The notes under the pieces: generated by a model
Seen by the model: only the letters and a program-made list of their open reading frames with translations
What the model was told of the DNA's origin: nothing
The model's database searches: none
Shown here: positions 23,944-34,549 of the stretch, one piece after another
How the letters are laid out: the number at the start of each line of letters is the position of its first letter
How positions within the stretch are numbered: the stretch's first letter is position 1
Origin: Glaciecola sp.
GTDB taxonomy: Bacteria; Pseudomonadota; Gammaproteobacteria; Enterobacterales; Alteromonadaceae
Assembly (NCBI GenBank): GCA_018623155.1
Contig: JAAZVZ010000018.1
Location: 1 to 48,086, forward strand
Length of the DNA: 48,086 bases
Reading direction: 5' to 3'
Made by a program: the position numbers and the translations under genes

Positions 23944-25238
23944 ACTTTAATATCTTCAATTTTTGGGTCATTAAAGATGTTTTCGTCCAACTCGCCTTCT
24001 GATTTGGCAACGATACAAGCAACCATACAATCTCCAGTCACATTGACAGCGGTGCGAGTCATATCTAATAAACGGTCAACACCTATGATCAAAGCAATAC
24101 CTTCAACAGGCAAGCCGACTTGTTGTAAAACCATGGCTAACATAATCAAACCGGCACCAGGTACGCCAGCGGTACCAATGGATGCCAAAGTTGCGGTCAT
24201 GATGACCATCAAAAAATCGCTGACTGACAAATCCACACCATACACTTGAGCAATAAATACTGTAGCGACCCCTTGCATGATAGCGGTTCCATCCATGTTA
24301 ATGGTGGCACCTAACGGGATTGTAAAGCTTGAGACACTCGGTTGGACACCGAGTTTTTGTCGAGCGGTTGCCATGGTCACTGGAATTGACGCGCTAGAGC
24401 TGGCAATGGAAAAAGCAAACAAACACGCTTGGCGCATTTTTTTGATTAACATGACAGGACTAAGACCAGATAATGACTTCAATAATACTGGATAGGTCAC
24501 AAGCCAGTGAAAAACCAAAACGAACAACACAAGAAAGAAGTACTTGGCTAAGCCTAAGATCGTATCATATCCGATATTGGTGAAGAGTTTAGCCATCAAA
24601 ACAAACACACCATAAGGTGCAATTTCCATGACCATAGTGACAATTTTCATCACCACATTATTGAGATCATCAAAACCGCGCTTAATACGTTCTCCTGATT
24701 CACCACTCAGGGAGAGTGCTATACCAAAAATGATTGCAAAGACAATGATTTGTAACATATTCCCTTGTGCCATAGCATTAATCGGATTGGTTGGAAACAT
24801 ATTGACAAAAACTTGACTTAACGCAGGGGACTCTTTGACATTAAAGGTCGTTTCAGCAGTGAGATTGAGGCCTTCACCTGGCGCGATAATTAACGCTGCA
24901 ATAATGGCGCTGGATATGGCAATGGCTGTCGTAGAGACATACAATACAATTGACTTGCCTCCCAGTGAGCCTAACTTCGAAGGGTCAGATAAGCTAGATG
25001 TGCCACAAACTAGTGAAATAAAAACCAGAGGTACCACCAGCATTTTTAAACTTGCAATGAAGATTTGGCCTAATGCACCGAATAATCCATCCACTAAATT
25101 ATCGTTAAGCGAAACTCCAGCAATAACCAAATCACCAGATTCTCCAAACGCAGCATTCAATATTAAACCGACGAGTGCGCCAGCAATCATGCCGATAAAA
25201 ATACGTAAAGTTAAGCTGATTTTACGAGGTTTTGTCAC
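23940..25238 (-). CDS. Dicarboxylate/amino acid:cation symporter (DAACS family)
   Basis: 432-residue secondary transporter related to GltP, DctA and the mammalian glutamate carriers, importing glutamate, aspartate or C4-dicarboxylates with protons or sodium. There are eight membrane helices and two re-entrant loops. The substrate-binding motifs are visible: FSIASSSASIPVTMA (first hairpin), TINMDGTAIMQGVATVFIAQVYG (helix 7 NMDGT) and IGTAGVPGAGLIMLAMVL (second hairpin). The start is GTG with AAGGA eight bases upstream. It lies next to astB and could supply an amino acid, but no direct link is shown. Confidence 0.88.
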   Translation of the reverse strand: MTKPRKISLTLRIFIGMIAGALVGLILNAAFGESGDLVIAGVSLNDNLVDGLFGALGQIFIASLKMLVVPLVFISLVCGTSSLSDPSKLGSLGGKSIVLYVSTTAIAISSAIIAALIIAPGEGLNLTAETTFNVKESPALSQVFVNMFPTNPINAMAQGNMLQIIVFAIIFGIALSLSGESGERIKRGFDDLNNVVMKIVTMVMEIAPYGVFVLMAKLFTNIGYDTILGLAKYFFLVLFVLVFHWLVTYPVLLKSLSGLSPVMLIKKMRQACLFAFSIASSSASIPVTMATARQKLGVQPSVSSFTIPLGATINMDGTAIMQGVATVFIAQVYGVDLSVSDFLMVIMTATLASIGTAGVPGAGLIMLAMVLQQVGLPVEGIALIIGVDRLLDMTRTAVNVTGDCMVACIVAKSEGELDENIFNDPKIEDIKV

Positions 25239-25308
25239 GTTTTTTCCTTTTGTTATTTTTATACATCACGACTCAGATTACCGTAACAAAAACCGAGTTA
25301 CAATGACC

Positions 25309-26670
25309 TTAGACTTGTTGAAAAGAATAGACACTACCTAAACCCAAGATTTGAGTCAATTCGTCCAACGCGGTATAGGACTCAGTCAACAAATTTGGGT
25401 CTGCAAGATCGGTTGGTGCTAATTCGTCTCGATAATGCTTTTCTACCCATTGATATAGGACTTTAAACTGCTCAGAAGTAATGAAACACTTGGGGTTGAC
25501 CGCTTGGACCTGTTGCTGATTTAAGGCGACACGCAAACGCAGACAGGCTGGTCCACCGCCGTTTTTCATAGATTGTTTCACATCCATGTAATGCACTTGT
25601 TTAATTGGAGTGTCAGCATTTGTCAGTGTCGTTAAATATGAATACACCGACGAATTTTCACGACATTCTACAGGCGCAATGAGTGCCATGTGTGCATCAT
25701 TTTGTCCATTGTTTATGGTGATCAACTGAGTGTTAAACAAATAACTTTTCACGGCATCTTCGACACTGACTTGTTCTGTTGGAACTTCAATAAAGTGCAA
25801 ACGTTCAATGCCCACATTATGTGCTTTTCGGTTCAATTCATCTTGGACGTATGCGGTATCGTGAAACGCTTGTTCATGATAGAACAGCACATTCTGATTA
25901 CCCACTGCAATGACATCATTGTGAAATACTCCTTGATCAATCACATCAGGATTTTGTAATGCAAACACACATTGAGCTTCGTTTAATCCGTGCAGGCGTG
26001 CAATCGCTTGCGATGCTTCTAAGGTGTGACGAGCTGGGAATCGAGTCGGTGCCGGAATATTAGGTTGCAGTGCTGAGCGACCATAAACAAAAAACTCTAT
26101 GCCAGCCTTGTCATATTCGGCACAAAAGCGTGTGTGATTCGCTGCGCCCTCATCACCAAAGCTATCTTGCTCCGGCAGATATAGATGATGGGCAAAGTGC
26201 GTTTCATTATTAAAGACTGCTTTAAGAATGGCACCGGTTTGGGCCGGTTCAATACTGCGATGTAATTTGTTGTTTAGGTTAGCTGGCGTAAAATGGACTC
26301 TGCCGTCCGCGGTATCCGCACTCGGTGATACAGTTGCTGCATTGGCTGTCCACATAGATGACGCAGAATACATAGCCGCTAACAAAGCAGGCTCTGTTTT
26401 GGCCACTTTGTTGATGACTTGTGTGTCGGTACCAGTAAAACCTAAACGACGTAAGACATCAACATCGGGGCGAGCATTTGGCGCTAGTACCCCTTGTGGT
26501 AAGCCTAAGTCAGAGACTGCTAGCATTTTGCGCAAACCTTGTTGAGCCGCTGCTTTAGGTTGACTGGTGCCTTGGGCGTGTTGTTTTGAAGCAACATTGC
26601 CGTAAGAAAGACCCGCATAATTGTGGGTTGGCCCTACTAATCCATCAAAGTTGACTTCAACACCAGACAT
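25309..26670 (-). CDS. astB: N-succinylarginine dihydrolase
   Basis: Second enzyme of the arginine succinyltransferase (AST) pathway: hydrolyses N2-succinylarginine to succinylornithine, ammonia and CO2. It is 453 residues against 447 in E. coli. It opens [22 protein letters not shown], the family signature. The catalytic Cys sits in [15 protein letters not shown] near the C terminus, with the His/Glu of the pentein fold in NHTRFC and nearby. A good AGGAGA ribosome site precedes the ATG. The other ast genes (astA, astC, astD, astE) are not in the window, so this copy is unlinked. Confidence 0.93.
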   Translation of the reverse strand: MSGVEVNFDGLVGPTHNYAGLSYGNVASKQHAQGTSQPKAAAQQGLRKMLAVSDLGLPQGVLAPNARPDVDVLRRLGFTGTDTQVINKVAKTEPALLAAMYSASSMWTANAATVSPSADTADGRVHFTPANLNNKLHRSIEPAQTGAILKAVFNNETHFAHHLYLPEQDSFGDEGAANHTRFCAEYDKAGIEFFVYGRSALQPNIPAPTRFPARHTLEASQAIARLHGLNEAQCVFALQNPDVIDQGVFHNDVIAVGNQNVLFYHEQAFHDTAYVQDELNRKAHNVGIERLHFIEVPTEQVSVEDAVKSYLFNTQLITINNGQNDAHMALIAPVECRENSSVYSYLTTLTNADTPIKQVHYMDVKQSMKNGGGPACLRLRVALNQQQVQAVNPKCFITSEQFKVLYQWVEKHYRDELAPTDLADPNLLTESYTALDELTQILGLGSVYSFQQV

Positions 26671-26958
26671 AAAAAGTTTCTCCTAAAATATGATCGCTTG
26701 TTATGCGTCAAGCATAGTATATGGATATAAATAAGGCGCTAGATTACTGTTAAAGCGTTATGAAGGCAAATTGAATTTATAAAAAAATCAACAAAATTAA
26801 TGGCTTACGACCCTTTGGCTGGGTAAGTATGAAGATTTTCTTGTTTTATATGCAATTTACCGATATATCTTTAATAAGAGATATAGTCTTAAATTTCCTC
26901 GTGTGTTGCCTTATTGGCACACTTATATATATGTTTTTCAAAGGATAAGCGTTTTTTC

Positions 26959-29610
26959 ATGGCAAAATCATTAGTCATAGTTGAGTCACCCGCAAAGGCA
27001 AAGACCATAAATAAATATTTAGGTAAGGATTTTATTGTAAAATCTTCCGTCGGCCATATCCGTGACTTGCCAACCAAAGCTTTGGGCAAAGTAGAGCCAA
27101 AGATCCCTGCCAAAGAATTAAAAACCTGGCCAGAAAAGAAAAAAGAGGAGTATTTAAGACGTCACGAATATACCAAGTTAGTCGATCGTATGGGAGTTGA
27201 CCCGGAAAATGATTGGCAAGCGCATTATCAAGTCTTGCAAGGCAAAGAGAAGGTTGTTACCGAACTCAAAAAACTCGCTAAAGAAGCGGAAACGATTTAC
27301 CTCGCGACGGATTTGGATAGAGAGGGGGAGGCAATAGCTTGGCATTTGCAGGAGTTACTTGGCGGTAAAGGGAAGACTTTCCAGCGCGTAGTCTTTAATG
27401 AAATTACCAAATCAGCGATCCAAGATGCATTTAGTGATCCTGGTGAAGTGAACATCAACCGCGTTAATGCTCAGCAAGCGCGTCGTTTTTTGGACCGTGT
27501 TGTTGGCTTTATGGTGTCACCACTGCTATGGAAAAAAGTTGCCAGAGGCTTATCTGCTGGACGTGTGCAATCTGTTGCTATGCGCTTAGTCGTTGAGAAA
27601 GAACGCGAAATTAAAGCATTTACCCCAGAAGAGTTTTGGGATATTCACGCAGAACTGCGTTATTCCACTGTGTCTTTATCCGATGCTCAACTCAAAATGT
27701 TGGTCGCCAAATATCAAGATAAGCCATTTAAACCGACCAACAAAATGGAAGCGGATACGGCAACTTCTGCTCTACAAGCTCAGCAATATGTGGTTTCTGC
27801 TAGAGATAGTCGCCCTACAACATCTAAACCAAGCGCACCATTTATTACATCTACCTTACAACAGGCAGCTTCCACACGCTTAGGATTTGGTGTTAAGAAG
27901 ACGATGATGCTTGCGCAGCGCTTATATGAAGCTGGGCATATTACTTACATGCGAACTGACTCAACAAATCTTTCCAAAGAGGCGGTCAGCAGTGCACGTG
28001 ATTTTATTAATGACCACTTCGGTTCGCCATATTTACCATCACAACCTAACGTTTATGGTGCCAAAGACAACGCACAAGAGGCTCACGAAGCCATCAGGCC
28101 CTCTAATGTCAATGTCCAAGGGGCTAGCCTATCCGATATGGAAAGAGACGCACAAAGGCTCTATGAGTTGATTTGGCGTCAGTTTGTAGCGTGTCAGATG
28201 ACACCTGCCAAATATGATTCGACGACACTGCGCGTTAAAGCGGGTGATTATGAATTGACAGCCAAAGGTCGAGTATTGAAATTTGCTGGCTGGACCAAGG
28301 TACAAACACAGCTGAGCAAAAAAGGCGAAGATGTGACACTGCCGGATGTCAAAGTGGGCGATGTGCTCGCACTTGAAAATCTCGATCCTCAACAACACTT
28401 TACCAAGCCCCCTGCGCGATATAATGAAGCATCATTGGTTAAAGAGCTTGAAAAAAGGGGGATCGGTCGTCCTTCTACCTATGCTAGCATTATTTCGACC
28501 ATTCAAGATCGTGGCTATGTACAGTTAGATAACAAGCGTTTCTATGCGACTAAAATGGGTGAAATCGTGACCGATCGCTTGTCCCAAAATTTTGCTGACC
28601 TGATGTCGTACGACTTTACCGCAAAAATGGAACAGCGTCTGGATGATGTGGCTCACGGACATAAGGCTTGGAAAGACGTATTAAATACCTTTTATGATGA
28701 TTTTTATGCCTTGTTATTGACGGCTGAGAAGCCTGAAGAAGAGGGTGGTATGCACGCTAATAGTGCGGTACAAATAGAGTTGGATTGTCCAGAGTGTACT
28801 CGTCCGATGAATGTCCGTACTGCGAGTACTGGCGTCTTTTTGGGTTGTACCGGCTATAATTTACCGCCCAAAGAACGTTGCACAAAAACACTTAATTTGA
28901 CTCCTGGTGATGAGGCTATTGCGGTTGCAGACGAAGAAGACTTTGAAACAGAAGCCTTACGTGCCAAAAAACGCTGCCCATTGTGTGATACGGCAATGGA
29001 TAGTTATTTGGTGAATGAAACCACAAAACTACATGTTTGTGGTAATACCCCAAATTGCCCAGGGACTACAATTGAAAAAGGGACTTATAAAATCAAAGGC
29101 TATGATGGTCCAGTATTAGAATGCGATAAATGCCAGTCAGATATGGAGCTTAAAAACGGTCGTTTTGGTAAATATTTTGATTGCACCAATGAAGCGTGTA
29201 AGAACACTCGTAAATTACTCAAAAATGGCGAGCCAGCGCCACCTAAAGAAGATCCAGTGCATTTGCCAGAGTTACCATGTCAAAAATCAGATGGCGCATA
29301 CTTTGTTTTGCGTGATGGCGCGTCTGGGATTTTCTTAGCGGCTCACAATTTCCCTAAATCCCGTGAGACTCGTGCGCCTCTGGTGAGTGAATTAAAACAA
29401 TTTAGAGAGCGTATATCTCCTAAATTTTATTATCTTGCGGACGCACCGGTAAGCGACCCAGATGGGCAGTCTGCCATTGTGCGCTACAGTCGTAAGACCA
29501 AACAACAATATGTCATGTCAGAAAATGACAACGGCAAAGCATCGGGATGGGCTGCTTGGTATCAAGACGGAAAATGGGTAGTCGACGACAAAAGGAAAAA
29601 AGCTAAGTAA
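26959..29610 (+). CDS. topA: DNA topoisomerase I
   Basis: Relaxes negative supercoils. It has 883 residues, near E. coli's 865. It opens [22 protein letters not shown] (Toprim), with the acidic [14 protein letters not shown] metal site. The active-site Tyr is in [13 protein letters not shown] series of Cys4 zinc ribbons follows in the C-terminal third ([51 protein letters not shown]), then a basic tail. I chose the ATG at 26959 because it matches the family start; upstream in-frame TTG codons extend the frame. AAGGA lies 14 bases upstream. A possible promoter is TTGCCT (26906-26911) with TATATG 16 bp on. Confidence 0.95.
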   Translation: MAKSLVIVESPAKAKTINKYLGKDFIVKSSVGHIRDLPTKALGKVEPKIPAKELKTWPEKKKEEYLRRHEYTKLVDRMGVDPENDWQAHYQVLQGKEKVVTELKKLAKEAETIYLATDLDREGEAIAWHLQELLGGKGKTFQRVVFNEITKSAIQDAFSDPGEVNINRVNAQQARRFLDRVVGFMVSPLLWKKVARGLSAGRVQSVAMRLVVEKEREIKAFTPEEFWDIHAELRYSTVSLSDAQLKMLVAKYQDKPFKPTNKMEADTATSALQAQQYVVSARDSRPTTSKPSAPFITSTLQQAASTRLGFGVKKTMMLAQRLYEAGHITYMRTDSTNLSKEAVSSARDFINDHFGSPYLPSQPNVYGAKDNAQEAHEAIRPSNVNVQGASLSDMERDAQRLYELIWRQFVACQMTPAKYDSTTLRVKAGDYELTAKGRVLKFAGWTKVQTQLSKKGEDVTLPDVKVGDVLALENLDPQQHFTKPPARYNEASLVKELEKRGIGRPSTYASIISTIQDRGYVQLDNKRFYATKMGEIVTDRLSQNFADLMSYDFTAKMEQRLDDVAHGHKAWKDVLNTFYDDFYALLLTAEKPEEEGGMHANSAVQIELDCPECTRPMNVRTASTGVFLGCTGYNLPPKERCTKTLNLTPGDEAIAVADEEDFETEALRAKKRCPLCDTAMDSYLVNETTKLHVCGNTPNCPGTTIEKGTYKIKGYDGPVLECDKCQSDMELKNGRFGKYFDCTNEACKNTRKLLKNGEPAPPKEDPVHLPELPCQKSDGAYFVLRDGASGIFLAAHNFPKSRETRAPLVSELKQFRERISPKFYYLADAPVSDPDGQSAIVRYSRKTKQQYVMSENDNGKASGWAAWYQDGKWVVDDKRKKAK

Positions 29611-29635
29611 TTTTCTGTAGTACTCAGGTCGTTTC

Positions 29636-29668
29636 ATAAAAAAGGCACTTCATAGAAGTGCCTTTTTG
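29636..29668. terminator. Bidirectional terminator between topA and rne
   Basis: AAGGCACTTC and GAAGTGCCTT form a strong hairpin with a 4-base loop at 29642-29664. A T-tract follows on the + strand, and a run of A precedes it, giving a T-tract on the minus strand. It can therefore end both the topA and the rne transcripts, which converge here. Confidence 0.88.
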
Positions 29669-29685
29669 GTTTAAGTCATTTGCTC

Positions 29686-32448
29686 TTAAGACTCGTCTAT
29701 ACTTGTTGGTTTTGTCATCGGAGCTTGTGCGCGATTTGCTACAGAAGCAATGGTCGCCTGACGAATTGTGCGTGAAATACTTGGACGAGAAGCGTCATTT
29801 AATATATTGATGACAATCTCACCAAATTCACTTTCTAATGCTTTAGGTAAAGCAGTAGGATGTGATGCACAAGCTTTAATTGGTAATACTAAGTCTTTCG
29901 TTGTTTCCACCTCTGCGACAATAACAGGCTCAACCACTGTCTCAGGTTCAGTCACTGCCATTGGTTCACTTGCAGTTTCTTCCTCTGAGGAAATCTCAAC
30001 AGCTGTATTAGGTTCAGCATTTAACACTGGCTCAATTGCTGCCGCTTCATCTTCTGGTTGTGTCTCGACGACAGAGTTAACTTCTTCGTCTAGAGGGAGT
30101 TCAGCTTGAGTTTGTTCCTGTTTGCGCTTTTGTCCTGCTGCACGTGCATGACGAGGTGTACGCCGAGAACGAGTACGACGATCTTTGGTTTCAGGAGTAT
30201 CACTATGCATATCTTCGGTGTTGTTTTCAGGAGCGGTTTCCTTATTTACTTCCGAATCAGATGTCGCTTCAGTTTGCTCATTTGCTACAATTTGCTCTTG
30301 TGCACTTTGCACTGGAGCTTGTGACAATTCTGGCGTATGAGTGACCTCTGTAACATTTTCTTGAGCAACAACTGAGACTTCTTGATCATCATTGACTTCG
30401 GTTGCAACTGGCGCTACGCGTACTGATTTGCGATTATCGCGACGTTTGCGACGCTCGCGCGGCGGTTTGCTTGCTTTTTCCGTGTCTATGGCTTCAGCTT
30501 GACTCGAACGTTTTGCTTCAGAATGCTCTTGTTTGTTCTGACGCTCTTTTTTGTCCTGTTGGCCGTTACGTTCGTTACGCGGTGAACGGCGTGATTTTGT
30601 CTTGCGATCTTTTTCGTCACGTTCACTGTTGTCGCTTTTGTCTTGGCGTTTATTTTGCGTACGCGCCTGACCATTGCGATTATTTCGGTTTTGATTGCGT
30701 CGATTATTATTGCGTCGTTGATTTTGGTTGCGACCACGACCTTTGCCTTTTTTACTTGGCGCAGGTTTTGGAGCGAATAAAGCGGTTAACCACGCAAAGA
30801 ACTGTGCCACTATACCAGGTTTGGCTTCGACTTTTGGTGCAGGGGCTTGTGGCGGTGCTGACATACCTTGTAAGGCTGGTTCTTCACGCTTTACAGGTGT
30901 CGCCGCAGTAGCCGTTTCTTGTTTCGCTTCTACCGATTCAGTTAATTCAAGCTTGTAGCTTATCTCAGTTAAAATGTCTTCCGAGCGTCGACGGTTAATT
31001 TGGAAGTGAGGAGTCGTTAGGTTAACGTTAGGTAAAACCAATACCTGAACCTTATTACGCTCTTCTAACTCACTAACGGCTTTGCGCTTTTCATTTAAGA
31101 TGTAGGTGGCAACATCAACCGGTAGTTGAGCTTCTACTTGAGCTGTGTTGTCTTTGATGCATTCTTCTTCGATGATACGTAAAACAGACAGAGCGAGGGA
31201 TTCTGTGCCGCGGATCGTGCCAAGACCTGTACATCTAGGACAGACGTTATGAGCTGATTCCCCTAAAGAAGGGCGTAAGCGTTGACGGGACATTTCGAGT
31301 AAGCCAAAGCGTGAAATTCGACTTAATTGAACGCGAGCTCGATCACCACTGACTGAGTCTTTCATGCGATTTTCCACTTCGCGCTGATGTTTATTGATAG
31401 ACATATCAATAAAATCAATAACGACTAGGCCGCCAAGGTCGCGTAAACGGAGTTGTCTAGCAATTTCTTCTGCAGCTTCAAGGTTGGTATTAAATGCAGT
31501 TTCTTCGATATCGCCGCCTTTAGTGGCTCGGGCTGAGTTTATATCGATTGAGGTCAATGCTTCTGTTGGGTCAATTACGATGGAACCGCCAGAAGGCAAA
31601 CGCACTTCACGTTGGAAAGCTGACTCAATTTGGCTTTCGATTTGGTAATGACTGAATAGCGGCACTTCACCAGAGTAAAATTTGACTCTATTAGCAAAAT
31701 CAGGGCGAACCAGTTTGATATGTTGTAAGGCTTGTTCGTAAACCGATTTCTTATCGATGACAATTTCACCGACATCGCGGCGCAAATAATCGCGAATCGC
31801 GCGCACGATCACATTCGATTCTTGATGGATCAAAAACGGTGCAGGGCGATCTTGCGCCACCTCCGAAATGGCTTCCCAATGAGTAAGAAGCACCTTGAGA
31901 TCCCATGCTAATTCTTCTGCTGATTTGCCAACCCCTGCGGTACGGACAATCAGCCCCATCCCTTTTGGTAGTTCGAGTTGGTCTAATGCTGCTTTGAGTT
32001 CTGAGCGTTCGTCGCCTTCGATACGGCGAGAAATACCACCAGCACGAGGGTTATTTGGCATGAGGACTAGGTAGGAACCGGCTAAACTCACAAAAGTCGT
32101 CAGTGCGGCGCCCTTTTGGCCTCGTTCCTCTTTGTCAATTTGAATAATCACTTCTTGACCTTCTTTGACCGCATCTTTGATGTTCGGTCGGCCTTCAAAC
32201 GTGTAGTTATCAGGGAAGTAATTACGAGCGATTTCTTTTAGTGGTAAAAATCCGTGTCGTTCAGCACCGTAGTCGACAAAAGCAGCCTCTAGGCTAGGCT
32301 CTACACGAGTGATGGTACCTTTATAGATATTGGCTTTTTTTTGTTCGTGGCCTGGGCTTTCGATATCTAAATCATACAGCTTTTGACCATCAACAAGTGC
32401 AACACGCAATTCTTCTTGTTGCGTGGCATTGATGAGCATTCTTTTCAT
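29686..32448 (-). CDS. rne: Ribonuclease E
   Basis: Essential endoribonuclease and degradosome scaffold, 920 residues. The N-terminal catalytic half has the S1 domain (about 37-120), the DNase I-like site with [13 protein letters not shown] and VIDFIDMS (the two catalytic Asp residues), and the zinc-link CPRC (about residue 404). The disordered C-terminal half shows known microdomains. An amphipathic membrane anchor ([17 protein letters not shown], about 545-561) comes first, then an arginine-rich RNA-binding stretch ([14 protein letters not shown] and on). Acidic repeats follow, and the end holds a conserved AQAPMTKP near the PNPase-binding position. It is divergent from rluC. A long 5' leader suggests autoregulation. 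Confidence 0.95.
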   Translation of the reverse strand: MKRMLINATQQEELRVALVDGQKLYDLDIESPGHEQKKANIYKGTITRVEPSLEAAFVDYGAERHGFLPLKEIARNYFPDNYTFEGRPNIKDAVKEGQEVIIQIDKEERGQKGAALTTFVSLAGSYLVLMPNNPRAGGISRRIEGDERSELKAALDQLELPKGMGLIVRTAGVGKSAEELAWDLKVLLTHWEAISEVAQDRPAPFLIHQESNVIVRAIRDYLRRDVGEIVIDKKSVYEQALQHIKLVRPDFANRVKFYSGEVPLFSHYQIESQIESAFQREVRLPSGGSIVIDPTEALTSIDINSARATKGGDIEETAFNTNLEAAEEIARQLRLRDLGGLVVIDFIDMSINKHQREVENRMKDSVSGDRARVQLSRISRFGLLEMSRQRLRPSLGESAHNVCPRCTGLGTIRGTESLALSVLRIIEEECIKDNTAQVEAQLPVDVATYILNEKRKAVSELEERNKVQVLVLPNVNLTTPHFQINRRRSEDILTEISYKLELTESVEAKQETATAATPVKREEPALQGMSAPPQAPAPKVEAKPGIVAQFFAWLTALFAPKPAPSKKGKGRGRNQNQRRNNNRRNQNRNNRNGQARTQNKRQDKSDNSERDEKDRKTKSRRSPRNERNGQQDKKERQNKQEHSEAKRSSQAEAIDTEKASKPPRERRKRRDNRKSVRVAPVATEVNDDQEVSVVAQENVTEVTHTPELSQAPVQSAQEQIVANEQTEATSDSEVNKETAPENNTEDMHSDTPETKDRRTRSRRTPRHARAAGQKRKQEQTQAELPLDEEVNSVVETQPEDEAAAIEPVLNAEPNTAVEISSEEETASEPMAVTEPETVVEPVIVAEVETTKDLVLPIKACASHPTALPKALESEFGEIVINILNDASRPSISRTIRQATIASVANRAQAPMTKPTSIDES

Positions 32449-32539
32449 GTTGTCATATTCTCAATTGCGCTGACGCAAGAGAATTAGGGCATGGCTGTGT
32501 CCACACACTTGGCGGTCTATTCAGACAAAGATATATATA

Positions 32540-32584
32540 CCACGTACTAAACGTGGCCTTGTACCGCTAATTTGTGCATAGCGG
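32540..32584 (-). promoter_or_regulatory. Hairpins in the rne 5' leader
   Basis: Two stable stems lie next to each other: CCACGT/ACGTGG with a 5-base loop at 32540-32556, and CCGCTA/TAGCGG with a 9-base loop at 32564-32584. In E. coli the rne leader forms hairpins that RNase E itself senses to cut its own mRNA. These stems occupy the same kind of position, roughly 90-140 nt upstream of the start codon. Function is inferred. Confidence 0.5.
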
Positions 32585-32695
32585 AAGATAATTATCTCGT
32601 TTTTCTCTTTTAGGTATCTACATCAACCTAAAATTGCACTAATTCTTCTAATATTTGCATCAGCAAAGTCTTTTAAAAATGCACAAGCGTCAGAG

Positions 32696-32723
32696 TTAAT
32701 AAATTCTCAGTGCATTGTGTCAA
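32696..32723 (-). promoter_or_regulatory. Candidate rne promoter
   Basis: On the minus strand a perfect TTGACA (32718-32723) and TATTAA (32696-32701) are 16 bp apart. The start of transcription would be near 32689, giving a leader of about 240 nt before the rne ATG. That is long, as known for rne in E. coli. Confidence 0.55.
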
Positions 32724-32926
32724 CGTGTTATACCTTGTAAATGCCATGTTCTCAGAGGCTAACTAATGGGTATAACGGGCGAATTGTATCCAGTTTGGAG
32801 TGCTCGCAGCTTGACGAAAAACACTAGCTTTTACAGCGATATACTTAAGATACAATAACGCAACACTTATTATCGCCTGTATTGTGAATTACTGCAACAA
32901 AATTCAATGCATGGTTTCAAGCTTAT

Positions 32927-32935
32927 TGTTATAAT
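32927..32935 (+). promoter_or_regulatory. Extended -10 promoter of rluC
   Basis: A perfect TATAAT (32930-32935) is preceded by TGT, giving the extended -10 TGnTATAAT, which can work without a good -35; none is seen at 17 bp. Transcription would begin near 32942, at or next to the rluC ATG at 32943. Confidence 0.6.
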
Positions 32936-32942
32936 CCACAAC

Positions 32943-33908
32943 ATGAATCAAGAATCTTCCCCGCAAGTCCGTTTTGTCAACATAGACGATGATATGTCAG
33001 GGCAACGTATCGACAACTTTTTAATGACACACCTTAAAGGTGTGCCGAAGAGTTTGGTCTATCGTTTATTGCGCAAAGGTGAAATTAGAGTCAATAAAAA
33101 GCGCATCAAGGCAGAATATAAACTACAACCCTCAGACGTCATTCGCATAGCGCCAATCAAAGTACCAGACAAAGACACTGAGCAACTGAATCCTAAACTG
33201 GACAAAATTGCGTCATTGGAGTCTGCCATTTTGTTCGAGGATGATCGCGTACTAGCCATAAACAAGCCATCTGGTCTTGCCGTACATGGTGGCAGTGGTC
33301 TGAATTTTGGCATGATTGAAGGGTTGAGGGCATTGCGGCCCAAGCAAGATTTTTTGGAGTTAGTACATCGTCTTGACCGCGATACTTCCGGAGTGATTTT
33401 GGTCGCTAAGCGCCGTTCAGCCTTGCGTAGCCTACATGCGCAATTACGCGAAAAACAAATGCAAAAACGATATCATGCTCTTGTTCACGGACATTGGCCC
33501 GAACATCGGCATAAGGTGAAAGCGCCTTTGTATAAAAATACGTTACAATCTGGTGAACGCATTGTGGTCGTCAGAGACGATGGTAAGCCCAGTGAGACAC
33601 GCTATCGTGTATTACAAACGTTTAATGATGCAACCTTGGTTGAAGCATCGCCAATAACGGGGCGTACCCATCAAATCAGAGTGCATTGTCAAAGTGCTGG
33701 GCATTCAATTATCGGTGATGGGAAATACTGTGACGCGCAAATCAATAATGAGTATGCGCAAAATGGTTTTTCGCGTTTGGCATTGCATGCAGCGACGTTG
33801 TCTTTTATTCATCCTGGTACTCAAGAACCTATGAGGATTATGGCCAAATACGACAAGTCATTTAAATATGTGATTCAACAACTTGAAGCAGCTTCAGCGC
33901 AGTCATGA
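32943..33908 (+). CDS. rluC: 23S rRNA pseudouridine synthase RluC
   Basis: Converts uridines 955, 2504 and 2580 of 23S rRNA (E. coli numbering) to pseudouridine. It is 321 residues, similar to E. coli. An N-terminal S4 RNA-binding domain (about 16-75, GQRIDNFLMTHLKGVPKSLVYRLLRKGEIRVNKKRIK) is followed by the catalytic domain with VHRLDRDTSGV, whose Asp is the nucleophile, and SPITGRTHQIRVH. I chose the ATG at 32943; no ribosome site precedes it, consistent with a leaderless message. It is followed by a HAD phosphatase gene with a 4-base ATGA overlap. Confidence 0.93.
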   Translation: MNQESSPQVRFVNIDDDMSGQRIDNFLMTHLKGVPKSLVYRLLRKGEIRVNKKRIKAEYKLQPSDVIRIAPIKVPDKDTEQLNPKLDKIASLESAILFEDDRVLAINKPSGLAVHGGSGLNFGMIEGLRALRPKQDFLELVHRLDRDTSGVILVAKRRSALRSLHAQLREKQMQKRYHALVHGHWPEHRHKVKAPLYKNTLQSGERIVVVRDDGKPSETRYRVLQTFNDATLVEASPITGRTHQIRVHCQSAGHSIIGDGKYCDAQINNEYAQNGFSRLALHAATLSFIHPGTQEPMRIMAKYDKSFKYVIQQLEAASAQS

Positions 33909-34549
33909 AACAGACTTACGCCTGTATTATATTTGATTGGGATGGCACTCTCATGGATTCTGCAGATAAGATTGTCAATACCATGCAAGAAGCCGCAAGG
34001 CGCTCAGAATTAGAAATACCTTCAGCCAGTTCCGTACATCAAATTATTGGTATTAGTCTAGCCCCTGCAATTGCACAATTATTTGATTTAGTTTGTCAGA
34101 ACAAAATCCGAGAAGTTGTTGACCATTATAAGTCAGTATTTGTCTCGCACGACCAAACCCCTTGTCCATTATTTGATGGCGCTGAGGCATTATTAGAGCG
34201 CTTATCTGGCGAGTACCGCTTGGCCGTAGCTACAGGAAAAGCGCGCAGGGGGTTAGAGCGGGCCTGGCACAATACTCATACAAAAGGTTACTTTAGTGAT
34301 TCATGTTGTGCGGATGAGGCTGAGTCAAAACCCTCTCCAGATATGCTGCGACAAATTTTGGCACGACAAGGACTCAAACCCGAAGAGTGCCTAATGGTAG
34401 GTGATACGTCATACGATATGCAAATGGCACAATCCATTAATATGCCCAGAGTTGGAGTCAGTTACGGGGTACATGCTGTGGCAAAACTGCAACAGCACAA
34501 ACCTATTGCGATCATTGATTCTCCATTAGAATTACTTAACTGGCTGTAA
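33905..34549 (+). CDS. HAD-IA phosphatase (phosphoglycolate phosphatase-like)
   Basis: 214-residue haloacid-dehalogenase hydrolase. Motif I is FDWDGTLMDS (two catalytic Asp), motif II ATGKARRGL, motif III KPSPDM (Lys) and motif IV MVGDTSYDMQMA. A helical cap domain lies at about 18-85. The substrate is unknown; such genes beside rluC are often annotated as Gph-like. It is translationally coupled to rluC (ATGA overlap). It is convergent with yceF, the two coding regions overlapping by 18 bases. Confidence 0.85.
   Translation: MKQTYACIIFDWDGTLMDSADKIVNTMQEAARRSELEIPSASSVHQIIGISLAPAIAQLFDLVCQNKIREVVDHYKSVFVSHDQTPCPLFDGAEALLERLSGEYRLAVATGKARRGLERAWHNTHTKGYFSDSCCADEAESKPSPDMLRQILARQGLKPEECLMVGDTSYDMQMAQSINMPRVGVSYGVHAVAKLQQHKPIAIIDSPLELLNWL

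Larger units (their letters stand above)
32449..32942. other. 494-bp divergent rne/rluC intergenic region
   Basis: It contains the rne leader (minus strand) with two hairpins, a good rne promoter and, at its right end, the rluC promoter. AT-rich sequence around 32590-32700 lies near the likely rne start of transcription. No additional open frame with a ribosome site or family likeness is seen. Confidence 0.6.

Noticed and set aside
30402-30911. 169-codon frame on the + strand inside rne
   Set aside because: Antisense of the Arg/Asn-rich RNase E tail; rich in Cys, Tyr and Leu as expected for the complement of a biased coding region.
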